This document shows positions 24,126 through 50,148 of a DNA stretch of 64,000 bases, in pieces. How positions within the stretch are numbered: the first letter of the stretch is position 1; each line of letters begins with the position of its first letter. The stretch spans positions 61,068,605 through 61,132,604 of the forward strand of contig CP137666.1 of NCBI GenBank assembly GCA_037976565.1. The letters run 5' to 3'. Source of the DNA: Mesocentrotus franciscanus. Taxonomy: Eukaryota > Echinodermata > Echinoidea > Camarodonta > Strongylocentrotidae. A program made the position numbers and the translations under genes. Under the pieces are notes generated by a model. It did no database searches, was not told the origin of the DNA, and worked only from the letters and a program-made list of their open reading frames with translations.

Positions 24126-26127
24126 TTAAATAAAACGATGAAAAGATAATTATCACCTATTTATAATCTCATCTTTCTTTCTGCTTGTCTCTAGCGGCGC
24201 CTATTATGATTACGCCCTCAGGAGGTCGATGGGCGAGGGAGAAAAAAGCTCAAGAAAGTTTGAAGATTAAAGAGAATTAGGTTATCCGGTCTCAATGATT
24301 CAATTTCAAGACTGACCTGCATGGGGAACGTTTTAATAAATAGTATAGGATGTTACCTCGGACTAATTTTGTGTAAATATGAACGATGTCATGTGAAATA
24401 ATGTACATGTAAACCAGCGCGGGTGGGATGTTTTGATATGACATAAATAGTTTCTCTTGAGGCCATTATCCCCCAAAATGTTCTACCGTTGCACACTGTC
24501 ATCTCTAACTCACAATCTGACATTTGCTATGGCGACAATTACTCCAGGCTTGATATCGTCAAAAATATAGGGTCATGCCAGCGTTCTTGCAATTGCGTTT
24601 TAGTTTAAGGTTATGGTTAGGGCTAGGTTTAGTGTTGGACATAAGGTTCAAGTTAGAGATTTGGTTATCTGACACGGAGAAACTATCGGAGGAGCATGTG
24701 TCGTCCAACAGACTTGGGCTATGACTTTGGTATATTTTGCAACCCCCGAGATCCCCAATATTGAAGAGCCACTGAAGAACCTTGGGGAAGACCACTGCCA
24801 AGGTCCTGTCCCCCAGATTGTCAGGAATTAGCAATGTCCTTGGCAAGATGTCACATTTTATGATTCTCCTTGCACATCCTTCAGTTCTCTCCCTCATATT
24901 TACTCAATTTTCGAGCAGGAAAAGCCCATTAGGTCTACGGCAGTTCTATTTACAGCATGGAATCAAGGAGTTCCCAGACAGATCTGGGCATAATTTTTCG
25001 CGTCTGAAGTGCTAAAACTTCTAGCTCCTTCATATCAATTTAAGGCTGTAAAGCAATACTGCATGGTTCACATTTCTAGCAAGGGTGTATTTGATGGGTG
25101 AAGATTTACGCAATTAATACGACATGAGAACAGAATATGTAATGAAAACTGTTTAGAGTATAGAAATGTAATCTTTATCATAGGACTATAAAAGCTTTAG
25201 GCCTATTTGATATATGATCTGAAAGTTATAAGCGTAGTAGCGTTACAACTTTACTTTTAGTATATAAAATTGTACTTTTATAGTAACATATTTTTATTTT
25301 AGTGTCGGATGGAATGTTTTACAAGCAGAGTGTCAGGACAAACGAACAATGAATGACAACGTTTATGCGGCACTGAATGAAAACATAATTCACCTTTGAC
25401 CTTTTTAGTTTTTAATGTTTTTATATTCTAAACTGCTAAATCTCATATTCGATTGATTTTACATAACATGATGATATTATGAGGCATTTATATTTCAATA
25501 TCTATGATTCGGAATCCATCATTATGTACAAGCATTACCTTACATTATTAAGGTCATTTATATCTGACAAAACGAAAGTCCAAGGTTTCGATGACATTAA
25601 ATTTTGAAGAGCAGTTATATCATATTTGACCTTCAATGTTTGTTCCTGGATTTGCTGACATCCTAATCCAAGCCATTCGTCTTTATTATAAAAAGAAACT
25701 TTTGTTTTGTGTTTGATAATTCATCCAAAATCAAGTTGTAATCTTTTCCATTTATATTTTTTTCCATCTACATATGACTCTCATTGCCCTACATATCTTT
25801 TTTGGTATCATGCAACCAAATAATTAGAACTTTTTTTCTTCATTTGCATGCCACATGTGTGCGTTGTATCAATATTTGTGTACAGTGCTTTTCAGTTAAA
25901 GTGATTTTCAACGAGACAGATTCAATTTCTCATCATTGTTATTGATTCCATGCAACTGAACAGCGCAGTACACACTTATAACTAAAAGACAGTTTCTTCA
26001 CAACGTATACATGACCATTACCAGTACGCCTACTCAACTTTATCACAAACACGTCAAAGGCCAGGAAAAAGGCAAATGTAAAATTTAGACAATTTAGGGG
26101 AAAACCATGATGTCATCACTAACAAGG
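24126..26127. other. Unassigned region
   Basis: Both strands are open for about 80-110 codons at 24559-25015, but no domain is recognisable. A GGTTATGGTTAGGGCTAGG stretch near 24610 is telomere-like but short. The rest is AT-rich with no feature seen. Confidence 0.4.
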
Positions 26128-26667
26128 TATTAAAGATACTATGTCCCTTTTGCAGCCAACATCAAATTCTGTAGAACTTTGCAGGAATTATGAAATATGT
26201 CATGTATGTCCTATCTGTGAAATTTAAACGTTAGCAGTGTCCTAATATTCAAATTATGCAAGGAAACCTGTTTACTTGCTAGACTTCACTGTCAGACACT
26301 ATTGAGTGACTGACTGGCTTTTTTCATCTTTGGTAATAACATACATAAAATGAGCTGTAAAGGGTACATGAGCATTTGTCTACATCAATAACCCACTTCT
26401 TGTAATGGCCAAAATTAAACTGATTGAATCTTTGCGCAGCATAAAACGTACGACCATTCGGTACAATGGTCTGAAAAATCAGACTATTACTTACTGGCTC
26501 TATAGCTCCTAAGTCGATTCGACAACTAATAGTCGTTATTTTCCCACTTAAAGACATTTTCAAGCCCCTTTTTTAAGGGAAGTTCTAAATTAGTATTGTC
26601 TTTCAAATGCCGTTGGAATTTAACCTTTTCTTTTTTTGGCCTGCAAATGGGACATAGTACCTTTAAA
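26128..26667. mobile_element. MITE with CTATGTCCC terminal inverted repeats
   Basis: Ends are inverted copies: TTAAAGATACTATGTCCC at the left and, on the opposite strand, TTTAAAGGTACTATGTCCC at the right, extending through TTTGCAG. About 540 bp, no coding capacity. A second copy, split by later insertions, lies at 41411-44250. Confidence 0.8.
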
Positions 26668-27869
26668 GGATGAACTTGACCGCGAAACCGAAAAAATATC
26701 GCTCTGTAAGTGAAAACAGATTGATTTAGCCCACAGAACTGTCACTTCTGTGACAAAGACCAATAAATGGGTTATAGTTCATAACGACTATCTAATAGTT
26801 CAGCCACCTGTAATGGTGACATGAACATTGATCAATTTTTGGTGTTGTCAATCACTCGGCGAACTATGCCCTATCTACATAAATAATTCCAATTACGCTA
26901 ACATACAAGTTTAATTGCTACTTGACCAAAGATCTAATAAACTCTAAACGATTCACACCAGTAGTAACTTTTTTTTTCCTGTTCTAAATTTACCGAATCC
27001 TATTCCATACAATAACCTGGATTCATCCCAGATTTACAGTATATATTCAATACACATCGAATTTTTGTGTGACAAGCAGTAACACAAGTATTTTTTCCCG
27101 TAAAACAGGAAAATCGGTTAGTAATGTAACAGTGGCGGATCCAAGGGGGGCACAGGGGGCACGTGCCCCCGGTAAAAAAAAGAAAGGGGGAAAGAAAAAG
27201 GAGGGGGGAAAGAAAAAGGAGGGGAAAAAGAAAAAAAAGGGAAGAGAGAAAGAAGAAGAAAAGAGGGAGGAGAGAAAAGGGGAGAGGAGAAAAAGGAGGG
27301 GGAAAGGAAGAAAGGGGAAGAGAAAGGAGAGAAAAGGCGGAAAAGGAAGAAAGGGAGAAAGACGGAGGAGAGAAGAGGGGGAAAAGGAGAATAATAAGAA
27401 GGGAAAAGAAAGAAAGGGGGATGATATCATAAGAAGGTGTTTTTTTACCGGGAAAGGGGCGGGGGGGGGGCATGCAATTTTAAGTCGAACATGACTATAC
27501 CAAAGATTTTATCTCCTTTATAACTTCTAACTTCAAACTTCTAACTTAGTCTTGAATGACTTTTCCGATATACCTATTCTAATTGCTCTTTCAGCAGATT
27601 GTCCCCGCCATTAATCCTGTCATAGTTGCTGCATTCATTGTCATATTATTTTCTGTCATCCCTGTGGCCGCGAAGAGCCACCACAAAGTTTCTATCCGTT
27701 TCGCAAGCACTTTTTTCCATCGCCTACATGTAATGCTTATTGCTTCCAGTTTGCAAAAGATCCCAGTGGCGGATCTACGGGGGGTATTAGGATTTAACCC
27801 CCTGGGCTGCCAAGTGAAAATGTGATGTGCATAGAAAAACGCTATCAATGTGTCCAGACCCACACAATA

Positions 27870-28123
27870 TCCGCATCGTCATTGGGTCAAACCCCCTTAA
27901 ACTGTTACTTGATTTAAAAATACGTCATCATGCACTGCTTTTTATGGTCTCCATTGTGTTAGTAGATGCCAGGAAAACATCACTTACGGTGGTTCAAAAT
28001 AGCAACAACAACAAAAATCGCCGCTTCGCGGCTCGTGGACGATGCTCTGCATCGTCAGTGGGTCGAACCCCCTTAAACTGTTACTTAATTTAAAATGACG
28101 TTATCATGCACTGCTTTTTATGG
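27870..28123 (+). repeat. Direct duplication inside the hAT-like element
   Basis: About 80 bases containing CCCCTTAAACTGTTACTT and CATGCACTGCTTTTTATGG occur twice (about 27870-27947 and 28042-28123), with a few differences. Confidence 0.8.
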
Positions 28124-28470
28124 AAAATTTGAGCACATAACCCCAATATTGCGTTCTCTTCATTGGCTTCCCATACACCATCGTATAACATTTAACATTC
28201 TTCTACTGACATACAAAATTCTCCACGGCCAAGCCCCTAAATATCTTTCAGATTTGATTTCCTAACGTTCTTCTAGTTCTTCAAGACCTCTTCGATCATC
28301 ATCAACCTTGCAGTTAACCCCTGGACCTTGTACTATTACAAAATATGGCGATCGAGCTTTTTCAGTAAATGCCCCTACCCTTTGGAATAAATTACCCGCG
28401 CATATTCATAATACTCATTCCCTGGACCAGTTTAAGTCCTTGCTGAAAACGCACCTTTTTAATTCATGAA
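28100..28470 (+). mobile_element. CR1/L2-like LINE reverse transcriptase C-terminal fragment
   Basis: Reads LHWLPIHHRITFNILLLTYK then ILHGQAPKYLSDLI, a stop, and APTLWNKLPAHIHNTHSLDQ then FKSLLKTHLFNS, the highly typical 3' end of CR1/L2-group LINE proteins. Truncated and interrupted, it sits within the hAT-like element. Confidence 0.88.
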
Positions 28471-29238
28471 TTATTCTACACCGGTGCAGTTGTGAGTCGG
28501 TCAAAGGAGGTGCACACCATCTTATTCCTTGTTTGTTTGATCTTATGTTTGACCTTATGTTTGATGTTTATTATATATATTATATGCATGATTTATTGAA
28601 TAAAGAACAGATTTATAATTTGTGTGTTTATCATGTGGTTCTAATATTGCAAATGCTTCCTACTCAGGGAGGGGGTTCTGACCCCTACCAGACCCACCCC
28701 CGCTTGGTCGCTCCGCTCCCTCGCCGCTGACGCCTCGCTCCATCGTTGTTCATATATTTCACCCCATGCGATTTTGTGCCCCCCCCCGGTAAGAATTTCC
28801 TGGATCCGCCACTGTGTAATGTTAGTTTTTAATGTGATACACGAGCTTTAAATCTGCACCATTACACCTTTATATCTCTATATTCTTATCTCAATTCAGA
28901 GGCATTAATATTGCACGACATTCTATCATTTTGATGTCATGATGTAAGAACTTTCAAGAAACGCATTGATCATTCAATATTTATGATAAATTTGAACTGA
29001 ACCCAAACTGCCAGAATGACTGGCACTGTTTCTATAAAATCCAGATGGAATAATACAGTGTATGCAAGTATAGACTGTTATACGCCTTTTCCTCCACGCT
29101 ATAAATATGGCATGGAATTCACCTTCGAGATTTTGATTTTATCTTCGTCATGTGTATTGAATATGGCTCCGGCTTATTTCCTTTTGTCTCACAAGGCGTC
29201 ATTTTGATCGCGTAAATACGGGCTAAGCTAATCGAGTC

Positions 29239-29242
<4 letters not shown>

Positions 29243-29284
<42 letters not shown>

Positions 29285-29522
29285 CTTTTATAGTCCACTC
29301 CAAATTTTATTAAACCGAAAATGGAAATTCTTTGTGCCCAATTGATCGTGAGCCCGGCAGCCACTGAGCAGCGCCAGATCGACATTGCTCTATCCCCATA
29401 TTGTTGAACGCCAAACAAGGTAGCAGCGACTCCCATCTTTTAACGTCTTTTGGTATGACGCGGCCGGGGTTCGAACCCACGACCTCCCGGTTGTGAGGCG
29501 GACGCTCTACTGACTGAGCCAA
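29243..29522 (-). repeat. tRNA-derived SINE with (TTA)n tail
   Basis: Minus strand: GTTGGCTCAGTCAGTAGAGC (box A) and GGTTCGAACCC (box B) at 29522-29455, then a ~160 bp body and a trinucleotide tail at 29284-29243. The tRNA-like head is well preserved, but the 3' CCA/acceptor arm cannot pair, so it is a SINE. Confidence 0.82.
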
Positions 29523-29606
29523 CAGTCAAATGCATCAGTAATTCAAAGCTAGGTTTTCATAGTTCATTTTTGCAATCCGTGACTGTTCACTCGATACCGC
29601 ATAATG

Positions 29607-30136
29607 CCTGAGTCACACCTTTGCGTATTTGGCTTGCGTATTGCTGCGTTTCTATGGCAAGCCGTTTTAACATTTATTCCTATTTCTTGATATCAAGAAT
29701 TACCATTGCTTTACAACAGAAAATGAGTTCTTGATATCAAGAATCACCATTGCTTTACAACAGAAAATCATTTCTTGATATCAAGAATTAATTTCTTGAT
29801 ATCAAGAAATAGGAATAAATGTTAAAACGGCTTGCCAAAGAAACGCAGCAATACGCAAGCCGAATACGCAAAGGTGTTACTCAGGCATAAATCTATGGCA
29901 AGCCGTTTTAACATTAATTTTATTCCTATATCTTGATATCAAGAAATTAATTCTTGATATCAAGAAATCGAATTCTTGATATCAAGAATTCAATTCGTGA
30001 TATCAAGAATTACCATTGCTTTACAACAGAAAATCATTTCTTGATATCAAGAAATAAAGGAATAAATGTTACAACGGCTTGCCATAGAAACGCAGCAATA
30101 CGCAAGCCAAATACGCAAAGGTGTGACTCAGGCATA
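29607..30136. mobile_element. Foldback element with nine copies of a 16-bp palindrome
   Basis: Termini ATGCCTGAGTCACACCTTTG (left, plus) and their reverse complement at 30136 form inverted repeats of about 75-80 bp (through TTGGCTTGCGTATTGCTGCG and GGCAAGCCGTTTTAAC). An internal inverted end at about 29810-29889 followed by a partial plus-strand end shows two units fused. The interior holds nine copies of TTCTTGATATCAAGAA (two with one change). Confidence 0.85.
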
Positions 30137-30245
30137 ACATTGCAACGGTCAGTCGCTGACGTATGACCGTGACACGTCATCAGTAAAATGGCGTCTCATG
30201 CGCAACGCCCGTTGCGATTGTGATTGTCTGAAAGCCAAGTTAATT

Positions 30246-30251
30246 TTTATT
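30246..30251 (-). promoter_or_regulatory. Candidate polyadenylation signal (AATAAA) for the adhesion GPCR
   Basis: AATAAA on the minus strand, about 75 bases downstream of the stop codon. Position and sequence fit a eukaryotic poly(A) signal; the DNA is AT-rich, so chance occurrence is possible. Confidence 0.45.
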
Positions 30252-30324
30252 TTTAGAATTGCTTAATCTCGTTAATTTTAATATCATTTTTTTTAATGCG
30301 CCAGGCCAGTTATAATTATCATAT

Positions 30325-46600
<16,276 letters not shown>

Positions 46601-47029
46601 TTTGTAATACTTAGAATGGCATATACTGATACCAGATGGATTATTTCAAAAGAGATGCAGCTACTAAGTACTTGATGAACTAGTAGCCGTTTAGAAAACG
46701 AGTCTTGAATTTATTTAGAGACCGCGATTGGAAGACGCACTTCTATTGGATAATCATTCTTTTTCTTCTCAATCTAGAATACTTAAGCCCTTAAAACATG
46801 TAACTCAAATAAACGTGGGTGGGGAGAGATGGGTAGATGGTATTAATAGGGATACAATGAAAACAAAATCAATTAGAATGTTCTGAGTGAATTATTTACT
46901 CATTAACAAAACTATTAACACGCTTATCGAGATGGTTTTCCTCATCTTGACACTTAGTTGTAAATATACCCCCGAACTCCCACAACCTCCCATTTACTTT
47001 TGAACAGCTCTTGTAGTCTACCGCTCTTT

Positions 47030-47560
47030 CTCCCTCATTATTCAACAATTCTCTTTGAGTCTCTCTCTCCCTCCCTCTCTTCCACCTTTACTGTCTCCCC
47101 AGCTCTCTTTCATCTCATCTCCCAAACTACATACACATTTACATGTATGTATTCTATTCAGATATGCTTTATATATGTATCTTCCTCTATCTCTCACAAA
47201 CAGAGTTTCCAAGCTAGGAACTTTTATGACTTGACTACCTCGAGCTCGACTGATTTAACCCAAGAACTAAACTAGGCGTAAATAGTCAAATTTGACTGAA
47301 CGCCAAATATACAACCAACAACAACATCTCACAAACTATTTTGCTAATTTGCTAATTTTTCATCTTTCTGCCTCATTATTCAACATCTCTAATTTTTCTG
47401 TCTCTCGCCAGCACTTTTTTGTAACTCCTCTCTCAGTCTCTCTCTCTCATCCTCCACCTCATTCATATTAACTCTCTTCCAGTCTCTCATCGAGCCTCTC
47501 CCTATCCTCCAGCTCCTCTTTTACATCCTCTCTTATCCCACTCTCTGTCACTCTTCACTT
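47030..47560. repeat. Pyrimidine-rich, (CT)n-containing region
   Basis: Repeated CTCTCTCCCTC-type segments with CAACA spacers. Confidence 0.7.
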
Positions 47561-47960
47561 TGTGGCGTCACACCACTCATTGCTATTTACATAATTGTAT
47601 CCACTTCACGAGTGCTCTCATTCTCTTCTCTCTTTACTCATCAAAATACCTGTCATAAATCTTTCTCTGGTTAATAATTGAAAAATGGTAGATATATATT
47701 TCAGTAGAAATAACTATTTATTTATACTGTATAACAAAATGAGTACACATAGACATAGTAAAAAATAATAATTGTACTTTCAAGATTTCCTAGATTACAA
47801 AAGTAGTCTCTTCAATTTGCACTGTTCTATCCTTATTCATCAATTTTGCTTTTAATGACCTACTTTTTAACAAAAAGTTTTTATTTTCTGCTTGCAAGAT
47901 ATATATACCAGTGATGATAATTGATTTCAATCACTATATATGTTGTGATGCAAAGTCTAT

Positions 47961-48110
47961 CATAATTCAACTCAATTCAATTCATTTAAAGGTTTATTTC
48001 AACATTCAAACATTTAGTGACATAAAATATACATGGTCGGCAGCCCAAGGGCTGAAATGAACATGTTTACAATATAGTAAAAGTTTTAATAAAAAAGTGC
48101 ATGTGACATA
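47961..48110 (-). repeat. LINE/SINE 3' tail
   Basis: On the minus strand it ends AATAAACCTTTAAATGAATT followed by GAATTGAGTTG, resembling the tail of the element at 43527. The upstream body is short and unassigned. Confidence 0.5.
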
Positions 48111-48939
48111 ATACATATAAAGTATATGAGAACATTAAAGGGGAAGTCCACCCCAATATTAAGTTGGTTCCAATAGAAGCAGGAAAACGAGAGTAACACG
48201 TCAGCAAAAGCCAGAGCAAAATCCACAACAAGAAAGACATGAATCTCTGAAGCAGCGATCAATTAAACACGAACTTAATAATGGCATAGTCCCATTACTA
48301 ATAAGATTATTATTTCAAATTCAGTGATTTATATTTTAGGGATACTTCTTATTGATAAGACAGAATTGCAATGTCATCCATCCATAAGCACGACCTCATA
48401 CCCTTTGATTCCAAACTCTAATCAGTCTTTAGAGCCAGACATTGTTCCCTTTAATGGCTTTAAAGTTCCCATTTTTTGAACTTTCATGAATAACACGAGG
48501 ATTCATTTCCTTACCCCCAAATACAATGCAAGGCACTGATATTACACCAACCAGGATATGTAGTTACCTATTCATTGCATATACCGGTTTGTAGATATCA
48601 CATGGTATATATAAGACCCCAATTATCCACAGACCTTTTAATCCTGGAGAAGTCCCACTTTGCACTTTTTAGAATAATCACTGCTAAAGTCATGGAGGTG
48701 CATCAGGAATATCTTTTGAATGCCTGCTTGAAAAGAATACTTCCATCTGTTTCACAGAATGAACCATTGCAGTATGAATAATGATTATGCCATTTACAAG
48801 AATATGTATCCAATATATGTCTCGATGGGTTTTACAGTTTTGTATAAATGACCTTTATCTACCCATGCTCAGATATACAAACTGGCTTATTACATTACCC
48901 CAGGTTTAGCTTTGCTTCCCTGATAAGACACTAGAGGTC

Positions 48940-49145
48940 ATGAGGAGATTTCTTCCTACCAACCTCACCAGAAATGAGTGTGGAAAATAAATGTAAATCC
49001 TGCCAGATATCAGTTAAACACCTGGGTGAAGAGAAACAACTATACATAACATGCCTTATCTAAATGCACATGCACCAGGTAGTGATATGAACCCTCAACC
49101 TTTTGAAAGTTCAGTGATCACCACTAAACCATGATGCTCCTAAAT
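48940..49145 (-). repeat. Degenerate tRNA-derived SINE
   Basis: Minus strand TGGTTTAGTGGTGATCACTG (box A-like) and GAGGGTTCATATC (box B-like) at 49139-49086, followed by a body with CACCCAGGTGTTTAAC, a motif also present in the SINE body at 4590. Confidence 0.55.
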
Positions 49146-49414
49146 GCTCTTAAATGCAGATGATCTATCCATTTCTATGACATCGGCTTTCTTTGAGTTA
49201 CCAACACTCTTCATATCTTATCTCCTATTCTCCTGGATCAGGGGTCTCCCTGTCCTTATACCATGCATGTATGAAGGATATGAATGAATGCCACAGCTGT
49301 ATGACATGGTACAGGTGTACCATCGTTTGCATTGTATGCACTTCAAGTTGTATCTCCTAGATCTGCATAAATCACATCAGCCTTTATCTTTCTTGTTTAT
49401 ATCCTAATGAATGA

Positions 49415-49540
49415 ATAGAGACAGAGACAGAGAAAGAGAGAGGGGAGAGGGAGAGAGAGAGAGAGAAAGAAGGAGAGAGGAGGGAGAGGAGGGAGGGAGG
49501 TAAAGAGAGAGTGAAAGAGAGAAAGAGAGAAAGAGAGAAA
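49415..49540. repeat. (GA)n-rich tract
   Basis: About 125 bases of GAGA/GGGA repeats. Confidence 0.92.
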
Positions 49541-50064
49541 CCATAGTAATAATGTGCATGCATTTTGTAAATTAACAATTGACAGACAGGAATGAATAAA
49601 AAGACATACACCCCTGTAGAAATAAATGATGATGCAATCAAAACAAATGTTTATAAATGCAAATCTGCACTGCTAATATTTGAAATTATGTTTTAGACAT
49701 ACTCACAACTAAAAAAAGAATTATGTACTATTTACTATTATGGCATATTAAGAAGGATTAGCTACATGCCTATGAGTGCAAGTAAGCTTGCAATCCCCTT
49801 TTTTCAGTTTTAATGGTTTGGGGGGAAATAATAGAGCTACATTTCAATCAGAAGGATGCGGTTTTCTTCCCATATAATAATAATATTCCGCTTTTATATA
49901 GTTCCTTTGATACCATAATAGAACATATGTTTTAAAAGCGGTGAAAAAATGATTATTAGCTGGAAAGTTACAAAGAGCTCTCGTAAAAAACAATGAAGTA
50001 CATAAAAATTGATGTGAGAAAATCAAAATTTGACAACTCTGAATCCATGGAATTCTTGTCTTAC

Positions 50065-50148
50065 CTGCTGTACTGCTTTGGGGAATTCCTCCAAGTTTTC
50101 CATGACACAGTCAATGCAGAATCGCCTTGTGTAGAATATACTGCAATC
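50065..50148 (-). CDS. CDPF1: CDPF1 exon 3
   Basis: Twenty-eight residues, DCSIFYTRRFCIDCVMENLE then EFPKAVQQ, aligning with the family's 'ECSLFYSKRFCLPCV.EN' block. GGATTAG acceptor, GTAAGA donor in phase 0, so at least one more exon follows. Confidence 0.9.

Larger units (their letters stand above)
27129..28815. mobile_element. hAT-like non-autonomous element, 1.7 kb
   Basis: Ends ACAGTGGCGGATCC and GGATCCGCCACTGT form a terminal inverted repeat, flanked by GTAATGTA (27121-27128) and GTAATGTT (28816-28823), an 8-bp duplication with one mismatch. Inside are a polypurine tract (27170-27430), an internal GTGGCGGATCTACGG end-like sequence (27769), a direct duplication of about 80 bp and a LINE fragment. 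No transposase frame. Assignment to hAT rests on TSD length. Confidence 0.75.
46601..50064. other. Region between the receptor 5' end and CDPF1 exon 3
   Basis: Repeat-rich: CT-rich DNA (47030-47560), a LINE-type 3' tail (47961-48110, minus), a degenerate SINE (48940-49145, minus) and GA-rich DNA (49415-49540). The last CDPF1 exon and 3' end should be here, and the receptor promoter should begin just above 46600, but neither was recognised. Confidence 0.5.

Noticed and set aside
23560..24156. 198-codon open frame on the minus strand
   Set aside because: Low-complexity Phe/Pro/Ser/Leu product of a polypurine tract; no start context or domain.
27000..27494. Overlapping 130-157-codon open frames on both strands
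   Set aside because: Lys/Gly/Glu or Phe/Pro/Leu low complexity from a polypurine tract within the hAT-like element.
29443..29522. Functional tRNA gene
   Set aside because: A and B boxes are present but the acceptor stem does not pair, and a SINE body with tail follows.
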